A DNA stretch of 64,000 nt from Candidatus Omnitrophota bacterium (GCA_018812925.1 JAHJCU010000003.1:170436-234435), one strand, 5' to 3'; shown: positions 54,354 through 62,849, counted from the stretch's first letter. The notes: generated from the sequence alone by a model not told the origin. Translations and numbers: made by a program.

Positions 54354-55322
54354 ATGATTATAAACAGCGCAAAAAAAGTTCTTGAAATCGAAGCAAGAGC
54401 GATAAAAAACTTATTAAAAAGTATAGATAATAATTTTGTCAAAACGGTGAATTTGATCCTTTCCTGCAGAGGCAGGGTTATTATAACCGGTGTAGGTAAA
54501 TCCGGACTAATCGGCAAAAAAATATCTGCGACCCTTTCTTCCACAGGCACCCCTTCTTTTTTTCTGGATTCACTAGAGGCTTTTCACGGAGATTTGGGAA
54601 TGGTCTTAGAAAATGACGTTATTTTGGCTATTTCCAATTCAGGAGAAAGCGAGGAAATAAATAAACTGTTGTCTTTTTTTAAAAAGAATGGAAACCAAAT
54701 TATTGCGTTTACAGGCAATAAAAAATCAACATTGGCAAAAAAAAGCGATTTGGTTATAAATATACATGTCAAAAAGGAGGCTTGTTCATTAGGCCTTGCT
54801 CCAACTGCTTCTACTACTGCGACATTGGCTATGGGAGATGCTTTAGCTGTAGCGCTTCTTGATAAAAGAGGTTTTAAGAAAAAAGACTTTATTCGGCTTC
54901 ATCCCGGCGGTACACTTGGCAAGCGGCTAATGTTGAAAATTCAAGATATCATGATAACGGGTAAAAACATTCCCATTGTCAACGAAAAAGTTATTCTTAT
55001 TGAAGCCATAAAAGAGATTACGCAAAAGAAGCAGGGTTTTACTTGTGTTGTAGATAAAAAAGGAAAACTTGTAGGAATTATCACTGATGGAGATTTAAGA
55101 AGAGGCATCCAAAAGAATGTGGATTTTACGCGTCAACAAGCCCAAAAAATGATAACCCTCAATCCTCAAACCATTGGAAAAAATGAACTCGTAGCTAAAG
55201 CTATTGAAATAATGGAAAAAAAAGGCATTACTTCTCTCATTATCGTAGATAGACAAAAGAAACCCATTGGAATTGTGCATCTACACGACTTATTGGGCAG
55301 AAGTAAATTTAAGGTCAAATAG
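54354..55322 (+). CDS. kdsD: Arabinose-5-phosphate isomerase (KdsD/KpsF/GutQ)
   Basis: A 322-aa protein that converts ribulose-5-phosphate to arabinose-5-phosphate, the KdsA substrate. The SIS domain (residues about 30-170) has GRVIITGVGKSGLIGKKISA, STGTPSFFLDSLEAFHGDLG and AISNSGESEEI, with the catalytic histidine in the LRLHPGGTLGK-like segment IRLHPGGTLGKRL. Two CBS domains follow (about 195-320, with GIITDGDLRRGI and PIGIVHLHDLL). It follows kdsA in the same unit. Confidence 0.95.
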   Translation: MIINSAKKVLEIEARAIKNLLKSIDNNFVKTVNLILSCRGRVIITGVGKSGLIGKKISATLSSTGTPSFFLDSLEAFHGDLGMVLENDVILAISNSGESEEINKLLSFFKKNGNQIIAFTGNKKSTLAKKSDLVINIHVKKEACSLGLAPTASTTATLAMGDALAVALLDKRGFKKKDFIRLHPGGTLGKRLMLKIQDIMITGKNIPIVNEKVILIEAIKEITQKKQGFTCVVDKKGKLVGIITDGDLRRGIQKNVDFTRQQAQKMITLNPQTIGKNELVAKAIEIMEKKGITSLIIVDRQKKPIGIVHLHDLLGRSKFKVK

Positions 55323-55408
55323 GAAGTATCTCTCGAACAATATCTGTTAACCTCTATCTCATATTTCGCAATCCCGTAAGAAATGTTAGTCCCAGCAGTC
55401 CTTTACTT

Positions 55409-55429
55409 CCGAAATCCGAAATCTGCAAT
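55409..55429. repeat. CCGAAAT heptad remnant
   Basis: CCGAAAT, CCGAAAT, CTGCAAT in 7-nt register just beyond the 3' end of tRNA-Val. It resembles one arm of the heptad elements but has no visible inverse partner. Confidence 0.4.
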
Positions 55430-55437
55430 TGATAGGG

Positions 55438-55511
55438 TGGGCGATAGAGGATTTGAACCTCTGACCTCTGCGATGTGAACGCAGCGCTCTAACCAGCTGA
55501 GCTAATCGCCC
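55438..55511 (-). tRNA. tRNA-Val (anticodon CAC)
   Basis: A 74-nt cloverleaf: acceptor GGGCGAT/ATCGCCC, D-arm GCTC...GAGC, anticodon stem CTGCG/CGCAG with loop TTCACAT (anticodon CAC, reads GTG), T-arm AGAGG/CCTCT with TTCAAAT. No CCA is encoded (ACCC follows). It is the second tRNA of a two-gene unit, 91 nt behind the CAU tRNA. Confidence 0.95.
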
Positions 55512-55517
55512 AAAATT

Positions 55518-55600
55518 AGACTAAAGACCACAGACTGAAGACCATAAGACCTGTTTAGGATTTTTGTCTTCGGTCATTGGTCTTTTGTCTTTGGTCTGAA
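55518..55600. repeat. AGACNNN heptad quasi-palindrome between two tRNAs
   Basis: Left arm AGACTAA, AGACCAC, AGACTGA, AGACCAT, AAGACCT (55518-55552), loop, right arm GTCTTCG, GTCATTG, GTCTTTT, GTCTTTG, GTCTGAA (55566-55600). Its first 19 bases are identical to those of the element at 63290-63357, and the terminal GTCTTTGGTCTGAA is also shared, so the two copies are recent relatives. It fills the whole gap between the tRNAs. Confidence 0.88.
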
Positions 55601-55602
55601 GT

Positions 55603-55679
<77 letters not shown>

Positions 55680-55705
55680 GTTAAAAATTTAAACTGAAAG
55701 CCGAT

Positions 55706-55711
55706 ATTATA
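55706..55711 (-). promoter_or_regulatory. -10 box of the two-tRNA operon
   Basis: TATAAT on the minus strand, preceded by TG, about 27 nt upstream of the CAU tRNA 5' end. A TTGATG lies 20 nt further up, a wide spacing. It fits a tRNA promoter with a short processed leader. Confidence 0.5.
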
Positions 55712-55768
55712 CAGAAAAATCACAAAATTGCCATCAACTTTTTCTATTTTTTCCGTGTGTTTTTGGTC

Positions 55769-57187
55769 TTATTCCAGATGTCCTCGTAGAGATTTGCTTT
55801 TTGCGGGGTGTCGTAGTTTATTAAGCGCTTTGGCTTCGATCTGTCTTACTCTCTCTCTTGTTACATTGAATTTTTTCCCTACTTCTTCTAAAGTATGAGG
55901 AGAAATCCCTTCTCCAATCCCAAATCTCAGCCTCAGTATGTCTTTTTCTCTCTCGGGAAGTGTATCCAATACTTTGCCTATTTGTTCTTTTAACATGCTA
56001 AATGCGGCTGTTGTATCGGGCATTATCACGTCTTTATCTTCTATGAAATCTCCAAAATGACTTGTTTCATCGGCTCCTATTGGGGTCTCAAGAGAGATAG
56101 GGTGTTGGGAAATTTTCAAGACGGCTCTTACCTTGTCTAGAGATAATTTCATTTTTTGGGATAGTTCTTCAGTTGTGGGACCTCTGCCGCTTTTCTGTAC
56201 AAACTTTTGTGTAATTCTTGAAAGTCGGTTTATCGTTTCAATCATGTGCACAGGTATACGGATTGTTCTTGCTTGGTCAGCAATCGCTCTTGTAATTGCT
56301 TGTCTTATCCACCAAGTTGCATAAGTTGAAAACTTATAACCTCTTTTGTATTCAAATTTATCTACAGCCCGCATTAAGCCCATATTGCCTTCTTGTATTA
56401 AATCAAGTAGCGACAAGCCCCTATGAATATATTTTTTAGCAATACTTACCACCAATCTTAAGTTGGACTGTATCATCTTTTCTTTTGACATCCTCACTTT
56501 TTTGGCTTCTTGCAGCAGTAAAGGCAGATGTTTCTGAAAGTCTTTTTTCTTGATCTCCCATTCTCTTTCCATGAACCCGGTAGGTAGCAATCCTCTAGCT
56601 TCTTTATCCATTGCGTTTTTTAATTGGTGAACCAAATTAGCAAGATTCTTCTTTTTTACGGTCCAGGCGAAAATATCATCGGCTATCAATTTTTTGAGGA
56701 CTTTTTTTATACTTTTACTTCCTTCCTCTATATTTTTGGCAAGGTAGATTTCTTCTTCTCTTAAGAGTAGAGGAATGCGTCCCATTTGGTGAAGATAAGC
56801 CCTCACAGGGTCGGAGAATTTAGCCCTTTCTATTTGAGGAGTAGTTTTTTTGAGCGACAGTTCCTTCTTTTTGCGGAACTCCTCAGTGCTTGATACAATC
56901 TCTATATGCAACTCATCTAATGTGGATAATATGTCGTCTACGTCTTGGGGAGAGATTACTTCTTCGGGCAATATATCCTGAATTTCTTCATAAGTTAGAT
57001 GCCCCTTTTTCTTTCCTTCTCTTATTAACTGGTTTGTTCTTTTATTCGTTGCATTTTTGATATTAGCTTTACTTTTAATCTTAGCTTTACTTCTTAACTC
57101 GGGTTTACTTTTGACCTTAGCTTTGATTTTAATCTTTGCTTTGCTTTTAATCTTAGGTCTGATTTTGCTTTTTATATTTTTTTTCAT
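55769..57187 (-). CDS. rpoD: Primary sigma factor RpoD
   Basis: A 472-aa group 1 sigma-70 factor. Region 1.1-like TYEEIQDILPEEVISPQDVD (residues about 65-85), region 1.2 DPVRAYLHQMGRIPLL, region 2 NLRLVVSIAKKYIHRGLSLL with the -10 binding segment YKFSTYATWWIRQAITRAI, region 3 and region 4 with EEVGKKFNVTRERVRQIEAK (-35 binding helix). The first about 50 residues are unusual: they consist almost only of Lys plus Ile, Ala, Val and Ser in KSKAKIK-type repeats. It lies downstream of dnaG, as in the macromolecular synthesis operon, but has its own promoter 6 nt before the ATG. Confidence 0.96.
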   Translation of the reverse strand: MKKNIKSKIRPKIKSKAKIKIKAKVKSKPELRSKAKIKSKANIKNATNKRTNQLIREGKKKGHLTYEEIQDILPEEVISPQDVDDILSTLDELHIEIVSSTEEFRKKKELSLKKTTPQIERAKFSDPVRAYLHQMGRIPLLLREEEIYLAKNIEEGSKSIKKVLKKLIADDIFAWTVKKKNLANLVHQLKNAMDKEARGLLPTGFMEREWEIKKKDFQKHLPLLLQEAKKVRMSKEKMIQSNLRLVVSIAKKYIHRGLSLLDLIQEGNMGLMRAVDKFEYKRGYKFSTYATWWIRQAITRAIADQARTIRIPVHMIETINRLSRITQKFVQKSGRGPTTEELSQKMKLSLDKVRAVLKISQHPISLETPIGADETSHFGDFIEDKDVIMPDTTAAFSMLKEQIGKVLDTLPEREKDILRLRFGIGEGISPHTLEEVGKKFNVTRERVRQIEAKALNKLRHPAKSKSLRGHLE

Positions 57188-57193
57188 GGCGTT

Positions 57194-57222
57194 ATTATAT
57201 ATTATCCTTATGCCCTTTTAAA
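57194..57222 (-). promoter_or_regulatory. Promoter of rpoD with near-zero leader
   Basis: On the minus strand TTTAAA (57217-57222), 17 nt, then a perfect TATAAT (57194-57199), ending 6 nt before the rpoD ATG (57187). The -35 box matches four of six consensus bases. No Shine-Dalgarno site lies between them. Confidence 0.6.
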
Positions 57223-57251
57223 ATAAACCTTTATATTGATAAAAAACAGGC

Positions 57252-58922
57252 CTATTTAAGGGGTTGCATTAATTTTTGAAGTTTTTCTATTTGTGCTTGT
57301 TGTTGGCTAAGGGTGAGCTTGCCTTCGACTATTTTTCTGGTTATATTTCCCCTGCGCCAGATATTAAGCGTTTGTTGCCAATCTTTATAATAAAACTCTT
57401 CTTTTGCCATTATCTTAGATAAAGTTTCTTTTGCATTTGAAGATAAAAGATTCAAGATAGCAGACGGTTTAATCTGTTTTTTGTCTCTTGCTTTAGTGTA
57501 CACTTCCAAAGCGATTTTTTTTAAATTGTCATTTTTAAAATCGCTTATATCGTGTTCCGTTATCACATTACGAAACTCATCTTTTTCTATCATAAGCAAA
57601 AGAATTAACTCTTCTTCGGTAAGATGAGCAAACGAAATTTCTTTTTGTTGCGTGTTTTTAGGCTGTTTTTTTTGTTTGGATATTTCTTCCATAAGGATGC
57701 TTTCATTTGTAGATAATGCGTCTGCCAGCATTTTTATATACTCGTTTTTCCTCAAAGAAGATTGAACTTTATTTATAATGGGAAGGATTATTTTTGAAAT
57801 ATTAACTTTACCTTCTATAGTTTTGCAGTCATACTGTTTTGCAAGACAACTTAAGTAAAATTGCACTACGTTTTGACTCTGGTTTAGTTTATCATTGAAT
57901 TTTTCTTTTCCATATTTTTTTATGTAACTATCAGGATCTTCGGGAGAGGGAAGTTTTACTGTTAGAGGATTTAATCCTTCTTCTATGAAAAGTTCCAGAC
58001 TCCTCAATGAAGCTCTTTCTCCTGCAGTATCCGAATCATATACGAGATATATAGTATCGGCAAGTCTTGAAAGAATTCTTATCTGCCAACGCGTAAGCGA
58101 TGTTCCCAAGGAAGCTACCACATTTTTTACTCCCTCTTCATAAAGAGAAATAAGATCCATATATCCTTCTACAATAATAGCTTTTTTTTCCGTCAATATG
58201 TGTTTGCGGGTAAGATTTAAACCGTAAAGCGTTTTTCCTTTTTCGAAAATTTCGCTTTCAGGCGAATTAAGATATTTAGGCATAGAATTGTCCGTGCTTC
58301 TGCCTCCAAAAGCAATGGTTCTTCCTTGCGTGTCAATTATCGGAAAAATAATGCGTCTTCTAAAATATGGATATTTTGAGTCGTCTTTCTTAATAAGAAT
58401 ACCGCCTTTTTTTAAGAGTTCGGATGGTAATTCTAATTTATTCAGTTCTTTCAATTGTATTTCTGTTGTCGGCGCATAACCTAGAGAAAAATCTTTTAAT
58501 GTTTTTTCTTTCAAGCCACGTTTCATCAGATATTGGTAAGCTATTTTACCGTGTGTGGAATGTAAGAATTTTGCAAATAATGGATTTACCTGTTCAAGAA
58601 CGGGATATAATTTAGAACTTTTGCCTACGGGTGTATCTTCCACTATAACGCCGATTTTTTGTCCCACCCATTTGACTGCTTCGGGAAAAGATAGTTTTTC
58701 ATGCTCCATTATAAAGTGAAAAACATTTCCGCCTTTTCCGCAACCGAAACAGTGGAATATTTGTTTTTCGGAAGAAATTATAAAAGAAGGCGTTTTTTCT
58801 TGATGAAAAGGGCACAAAGTTTTGTAATTTTTTCCGGCAGATTTCAAAGGATAAAACTCTTCAATAATTCTTACGATATCGGCCAATCCCAAAATTTCAT
58901 TTATTTTTTCTTCAGAAATCAT
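57252..58922 (-). CDS. dnaG: DNA primase
   Basis: A 556-aa bacterial primase. The N-terminal CHC2 zinc finger has CPFHQEKTPSFIIS and HCFGCGKGGNVFHF. The catalytic core follows with YAPTT, RIIFPIIDTQGR, AFGGRS and the TOPRIM segment AIIVEGYMDLISLYEEGVKN, VASLGTSLT and VYDSDTAGERA. The C-terminal helicase-binding region is short. It lies upstream of rpoD in the usual dnaG-rpoD order (64-nt gap). The region before the start is a CAGANNN heptad element. Confidence 0.95.
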   Translation of the reverse strand: MISEEKINEILGLADIVRIIEEFYPLKSAGKNYKTLCPFHQEKTPSFIISSEKQIFHCFGCGKGGNVFHFIMEHEKLSFPEAVKWVGQKIGVIVEDTPVGKSSKLYPVLEQVNPLFAKFLHSTHGKIAYQYLMKRGLKEKTLKDFSLGYAPTTEIQLKELNKLELPSELLKKGGILIKKDDSKYPYFRRRIIFPIIDTQGRTIAFGGRSTDNSMPKYLNSPESEIFEKGKTLYGLNLTRKHILTEKKAIIVEGYMDLISLYEEGVKNVVASLGTSLTRWQIRILSRLADTIYLVYDSDTAGERASLRSLELFIEEGLNPLTVKLPSPEDPDSYIKKYGKEKFNDKLNQSQNVVQFYLSCLAKQYDCKTIEGKVNISKIILPIINKVQSSLRKNEYIKMLADALSTNESILMEEISKQKKQPKNTQQKEISFAHLTEEELILLLMIEKDEFRNVITEHDISDFKNDNLKKIALEVYTKARDKKQIKPSAILNLLSSNAKETLSKIMAKEEFYYKDWQQTLNIWRRGNITRKIVEGKLTLSQQQAQIEKLQKLMQPLK

Positions 58923-58934
58923 AATTAAAGTAAT

Positions 58935-59016
58935 CAGAAGTCAGAAAACAGAAGTCGGACGTCAGACAATAATTGTATTTTTTCTGTCCCCTGTCATCTG
59001 TTCTCTGTTTTTTGCG
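58935..59016. repeat. CAGANNN heptad quasi-palindrome reaching into a coding end
   Basis: Left arm CAGAAGT, CAGAAAA, CAGAAGT, CGGACGT, CAGACAA (58935-58969), AT loop, right arm TTCTGTC, CCCTGTC, ATCTGTT, CTCTGTT, TTTTGCG (58982-59016). The right arm supplies the stop codon and the last residues (QKTENR) of the SDR gene at 58994, so the element extends into coding sequence. Confidence 0.85.
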
Positions 59017-59959
59017 GTTCAGTATCCCACCAGTCTCTATTTTTTATATACCAATCGACTGTTTTCTCTAGACCTTCTTCTATTTCCGTCTTGGGTGACC
59101 ATGAAAGCAAAATCTTTGCTTTCATAATAGATGCAGTTAACTCGAAAAAGTCTCGTTTGTTATTTTTATCATATGTTATTAAACTCTGCGGCTTGTTAAG
59201 TTTTGAAAGAATAATACTCGCAATTTCTTTTACGGGAATAACGCCTAAATTACCTATATTGATAATTTCTCCTTTTAACGAATCAAATTTTTCTTTCAAT
59301 ATTTTCTGAAGTGCTTCAATAAAATCTTCTACGAAAAGCAAGTTTTCTGTTTGTTCGCCATCCTCCCACAGTTGTAAAGGCTGATTTGCCAAAGCAGATG
59401 TAATTAATGATGGAACCGTATTTTCCAATGACTGGGAAGGGCCATAAATATTGAATGTTCTTAAAATAACAATAGGAAAAGAGTATTTACGGCTGTAATA
59501 ATACATTAAATTTTCTCCCAGGCTATCCATAAGACCTTTTAAATCCGTTGGTTTAGCAGAATGTTCTTCTGTAACAGGTGAATCTGCTCTATTACCGTAT
59601 ACTCTGGAAGAAGATATATGTATGATTCGTTGTAAATTCGATTTCTTACCGAATTCAAAGATATTAGATAAGGATAAAATGTAATTTTCTATCTTGTCCG
59701 TTTCCGTAATACAGGCGAGATTATCTGCTGCAGACATATTAATGAGAACCTGCGCATTTGAAAGTAAATTTTTAATTAGAATTCTATCTTGTGCCGTGCC
59801 CTGCCAAAGAGTTACTCGTGGATTTTCCTTAAGCTCAAAAGGAAAATTATCCAGGTTGTCATTTAATACCAGAACCTGGTCGGACGAGTTTTTTTCTAAA
59901 AGGGAGTAAATAATATTAATGGCGGGGAAAGGAACTCCCCCTATTAAAACAATACGCAT
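58994..59959 (-). CDS. NAD-dependent epimerase/dehydratase (extended SDR)
   Basis: A 321-aa SDR related to sugar epimerases. The nucleotide-binding loop is IGGVPFPAINIIYS, which lacks the usual GxxGxxG glycines (it reads GGVPFPAIN), so NAD binding may be altered. It has IHISSSRVYGNRAD, catalytic-region YYSRKYSFP with a Tyr/Lys pair, RTFNIYGPSQS and VEDFIEAL. The stop codon lies in a heptad repeat. It stands outside the polysaccharide cluster, upstream of dnaG, and its substrate is unknown. Confidence 0.82.
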   Translation of the reverse strand: MRIVLIGGVPFPAINIIYSLLEKNSSDQVLVLNDNLDNFPFELKENPRVTLWQGTAQDRILIKNLLSNAQVLINMSAADNLACITETDKIENYILSLSNIFEFGKKSNLQRIIHISSSRVYGNRADSPVTEEHSAKPTDLKGLMDSLGENLMYYYSRKYSFPIVILRTFNIYGPSQSLENTVPSLITSALANQPLQLWEDGEQTENLLFVEDFIEALQKILKEKFDSLKGEIINIGNLGVIPVKEIASIILSKLNKPQSLITYDKNNKRDFFELTASIMKAKILLSWSPKTEIEEGLEKTVDWYIKNRDWWDTEPQKTENR

Positions 59960-59982
59960 ATTTGTTTGAAATTTGAATAAAT

Positions 59983-60018
59983 CCCGTTAGACTTATAAAG
60001 AAACATATCTCTAACGGG
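59983..60018. repeat. Interrupted CCCGTTAGA inverted repeat
   Basis: CCCGTTAGAC (59983-59992) and CTCTAACGGG (60009-60018) face each other across 16 nt. It is the same motif as the palindrome at 53314-53342. It lies between the SDR and a small membrane protein gene. Confidence 0.55.
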
Positions 60019-60056
60019 TTTAGAAATATATTTCTTTTACAGAATAAAAATTAAAA

Positions 60057-60254
60057 TTATCTTTTTTTATCTTGTTTTCTTTTAGTATTGAAATGAAACA
60101 ATCCAAGTTTTATAAATTCCTGCGAATTTTTAGATATGGAATTAATCTTTTGCTCAAGTCTTGCCAGTCGTATTCCTTCCCAAATTACCAAAGTAAGCAC
60201 AAGAAAAATGGCAAGCGAAACCAAAAGAGCCATAGGTTTTATTAGAACTTCCAT
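60057..60254 (-). CDS. Small single-pass membrane protein, unknown
   Basis: A 65-aa protein with one strong hydrophobic segment (residues 8-26, MALLVSLAIFLVLTLVIW) followed by a basic, possibly helical cytoplasmic tail (EGIRLARLEQKINS, ending KRKQDKKR). AAGGAAATATT gives a good ribosome site, which supports translation. No family is recognised. It is divergent from the zinc-ribbon membrane protein gene at 60341 and might form a heptad-like coil through its tail. Confidence 0.6.
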   Translation of the reverse strand: MEVLIKPMALLVSLAIFLVLTLVIWEGIRLARLEQKINSISKNSQEFIKLGLFHFNTKRKQDKKR

Positions 60255-60340
60255 AATATTTCCTTAATTTTACTCCAATCTTTTTAGAACTGCTTGATTA
60301 TATCATCTTTTAAAGAGTAAAATAAAACTAAACCAAACAG

Positions 60341-60619
60341 ATGTTAAATGTACCGTTTTCCCTACTAATTTCACTCTATATTATTCCGTCTCTTGTAATT
60401 ATTATTTTTTTCTGGGTTCGCTCGGAAGCCAGAAAAAAAGAGAAAGTGCCTCCGGAATCGAAACAGTTCAGTTATTGCTGTCCTATTTGTGCTTTTGTTT
60501 ATATTGATAGTTCCAAGGGAGATTATTCTCGTTGTCCTCGATGTGATTCCCTAAACAATAAAGAAGAAGCCCGTCAAATTAAACAAAGAAAAGATAATTC
60601 ACATCGCGTAGTAGAGTAG
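60341..60619 (+). CDS. Small membrane protein with rubredoxin-like zinc ribbon
   Basis: A 92-aa protein with one N-terminal membrane helix (residues 5-27), a charged linker and two cysteine pairs (CCPICAF and CPRCDS) about 18 residues apart that suggest a zinc-binding ribbon on the cytoplasmic side. Composition and codon use resemble those of neighbouring real genes. No named family is recognised. It is convergent with the PPIase gene that ends at 60638. Confidence 0.65.
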   Translation: MLNVPFSLLISLYIIPSLVIIIFFWVRSEARKKEKVPPESKQFSYCCPICAFVYIDSSKGDYSRCPRCDSLNNKEEARQIKQRKDNSHRVVE

Positions 60620-60637
60620 GTGTTATTTAAGCTATCT

Positions 60638-62104
60638 TTAGTTTGTTTTAAGTCCGTCCCAGAAAATGACTATTCTGTCCTTATTTTTCTCTCTTAAATT
60701 TTTCGTCCAGTCTATAAAAAATTCCTGTTTTCTCTTGAGAAGCAGTGAAGACCTAATATTTTCTTTCTCATCCTGGAATTTTTCGTGTAGCGGTTCTTTT
60801 ACGTCTATAGTGTGAATAATGAAAGTTTTCCCCGTAAAAGTGTCCACTTTAGCCCATTTGTCCTGAATCGACGAAAAAGCTGCTTGTATAATTTCAGGTG
60901 CTGAGCCTATACCTTCAATGAAACCTTGACGAGAGAAATATTTCGATTCCTTAATTTCAACCGAATAATTTCTGGCAATTTCTTCTGCAGTTTTTCCTTT
61001 TTGCAGTTCGGATAAAATTTCTTCGGTTTGCCTACTTGCCAAATCCTTAATTTTTTTATCTTCGATTATTTGTTGTATTTTATCCGCAATATCTTCATAT
61101 TGTGGTTCTATGCCAAAAGGGCGAAGTATCACATATCCATCTTCGATTTTCAAAGACTCACTAACTTCATTAAGTTTGACAGAAAAAGCAGCCTGATTAA
61201 TAACAGGATTTGCGTTGAATTCTTTGATCGATTCTTCCTTTGAAAAGTATCCGGTAGTCCCATAAAATAATTTTTCTTTTTCTGCAAATAATCTCCAATT
61301 GTCTTCATCTAAAAGTTTAAGAGAAATATCAAAAGCCTTATCTTTAAGAATTTGCTCTTTTTCTTCATCCATTACAGTATTTATTTCGCCTTCGTCTGTT
61401 TGCTCTGCATCTATAAGAATATATTCAATTTTTCTCCATGGACCATCTTTAAAATTTGCTTTATTTTGTTCGTAATATTCTATAAGTTCATCCTTGCTTA
61501 CTTCAATATTTTTTCTTAAATCTTCGGGATCGATTGAAATATATTTAATTTTTGCTTCAGCCTGCGAAGTTAAAAAATACTGATAAGTTTCGTCCTCAGA
61601 AACATCGACTACCAAAGCAGTAATTTCATCCCTTAGTTTTTTAAAGATGATTTGCGCTCTGACATTTTCTTCCAATAAATTTATTCCCTCCGGGTCTCTA
61701 TTACTAATTAAACTGAATGTTTCGCTATCAAATTGTTCTTTATCATTCTTGAAATATTCCCTGATTCCAAAGATTACTTCATCATCGCTTACGCTTATTT
61801 TTCTCTTTGTAGCCTCTTCTGTAAAAAGACACTGTTGTATTAACCCTTCCCATACTTGATTCTTAATCTGTTTTTCGAAATCAGCAGAATAAAATTTACC
61901 GAAAATAGAAGCGTATTTTTGTAATTCAAATTGGTATTGGCTCCAAGTTATGGGAGTTTTACCCACTTTGGCAATTACGTGGGGAATTGCGCCTTTGTTA
62001 GATACTTTTGACCATCCATACAAGAATACAAAAGCAGGGATAATGAGTACTAATGTCCCTATCAAAATCATTCGTGTCTTTTTTCTTAAGTATTTTAAAA
62101 GCAT
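60638..62104 (-). CDS. SurA/PpiD-like peptidyl-prolyl isomerase, membrane-anchored
   Basis: A 488-aa protein from the ATG at 62104 (a longer frame reaches 62167). One N-terminal membrane helix (about residues 10-31) anchors a periplasmic body: a SurA_N-type chaperone part (KVGKTPITWSQYQFELQKYA and ISVDEVIFG-like KISVSDDEVIFG) and a parvulin-like domain near 230-370 with GYFSKEESIKEFN and QAAFSVKLNEVSE. A second repeat-like segment includes FSRQGFIEGIG and IQAAFSSIQD. It would assist outer-membrane protein folding. A consensus promoter abuts the ATG. Confidence 0.87.
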   Translation of the reverse strand: MLLKYLRKKTRMILIGTLVLIIPAFVFLYGWSKVSNKGAIPHVIAKVGKTPITWSQYQFELQKYASIFGKFYSADFEKQIKNQVWEGLIQQCLFTEEATKRKISVSDDEVIFGIREYFKNDKEQFDSETFSLISNRDPEGINLLEENVRAQIIFKKLRDEITALVVDVSEDETYQYFLTSQAEAKIKYISIDPEDLRKNIEVSKDELIEYYEQNKANFKDGPWRKIEYILIDAEQTDEGEINTVMDEEKEQILKDKAFDISLKLLDEDNWRLFAEKEKLFYGTTGYFSKEESIKEFNANPVINQAAFSVKLNEVSESLKIEDGYVILRPFGIEPQYEDIADKIQQIIEDKKIKDLASRQTEEILSELQKGKTAEEIARNYSVEIKESKYFSRQGFIEGIGSAPEIIQAAFSSIQDKWAKVDTFTGKTFIIHTIDVKEPLHEKFQDEKENIRSSLLLKRKQEFFIDWTKNLREKNKDRIVIFWDGLKTN

Positions 62105-62113
62105 AGTGGCAGG

Positions 62114-62142
62114 ATTATATATTAATTGGACTTTCTTTTCAA
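62114..62142 (-). promoter_or_regulatory. Strong sigma-70 promoter abutting the SurA/PpiD-like gene
   Basis: On the minus strand TTGAAA (62137-62142), 17 nt, TATAAT (62114-62119), then 9 nt to the ATG at 62104. The transcript would start about 2-3 nt before the ATG, without a ribosome-binding site. This also supports the ATG at 62104, because the longer frame would start upstream of the promoter. Confidence 0.72.
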
Positions 62143-62190
62143 AGTAAGCTTCTGGTATAATCTTCAAAAAGATAGATATACAATTTTACG

Positions 62191-62220
62191 TATTTCAACT
62201 TATTTCTATGTATTTTATAT
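62191..62220. repeat. Solo 10-nt repeat array upstream of tolQ
   Basis: Three consecutive units, TATTTCAACT, TATTTCTATG and TATTTTATAT, in exact 10-nt register. They match the right-hand array of the four-helix-bundle element (44810-44850). There is no partner array or gene. A TATAGT overlapping its end (62218-62223) lies 8 nt before the tolQ ATG and could be a -10 box. Confidence 0.65.
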
Positions 62221-62231
62221 AGTAACTAACG

Positions 62232-62849
62232 ATGTGGACGATAATACAAAAAGGCGGGTTTTTAATATACCCTTTGATGTTTTGTTCGGTTCTTGCTCTC
62301 ACCGTAATTATTGAACGCGCAATCAGTTTATCTCGAACACAAATAAACAAAAGAGTTTTTATGAAACGTTTAGTTGAACTTATTTCTCGTAATAGAATAA
62401 TGGATGCAATAAACTATTGTGGGAAATATTCAGTGCCATTATCTCGTATAATTAAAGCGGGACTCCTTAAACACAATCAGACAAGAGACTATATACAGGC
62501 AAGTATTGATAAAGCCATAAGGGAAGAAATCCCTTTCTTGGAAAGATATCTTGGTATTCTTGCCACGATTATATCTATAACACCATTAATCGGTTTTTTG
62601 GGAACAGTTTCCGGCATGATAAAAGTTTTCATACAAGTAGAAGCTTCAGCCGGATTAATAAGTCCCAAAATGCTTTCGGGCGGTGTCTGGGAAGCTTTAC
62701 TAACAACAGCTTTTGGTTTGGCAATTGCCATTCCCACTTTGGTGGCTTACAATTTCTTTTTAAGCCGTTCCAGAACCTTGGTTAATGAAATAGAAGATGC
62801 AGGAGTTGAACTATTATCTTTACTAAAGGGCGAAGAATATGAGGTTTAG
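62232..62849 (+). CDS. MotA/TolQ/ExbB proton-channel family protein
   Basis: A 205-aa protein with three membrane helices (about residues 12-33, 105-130 and 150-172). It shows the family features GILATIISITPLIGFLGTVSGMIKVF and the C-terminal LLTTAFGLAIAIPTLVAYNFF. It forms the energising channel with the TolR/ExbD-like protein. The following gene overlaps by 11 nt, typical of tolQR/exbBD. Tol versus Exb cannot be decided here; no TonB-like protein is visible in the window. Confidence 0.9.
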   Translation: MWTIIQKGGFLIYPLMFCSVLALTVIIERAISLSRTQINKRVFMKRLVELISRNRIMDAINYCGKYSVPLSRIIKAGLLKHNQTRDYIQASIDKAIREEIPFLERYLGILATIISITPLIGFLGTVSGMIKVFIQVEASAGLISPKMLSGGVWEALLTTAFGLAIAIPTLVAYNFFLSRSRTLVNEIEDAGVELLSLLKGEEYEV

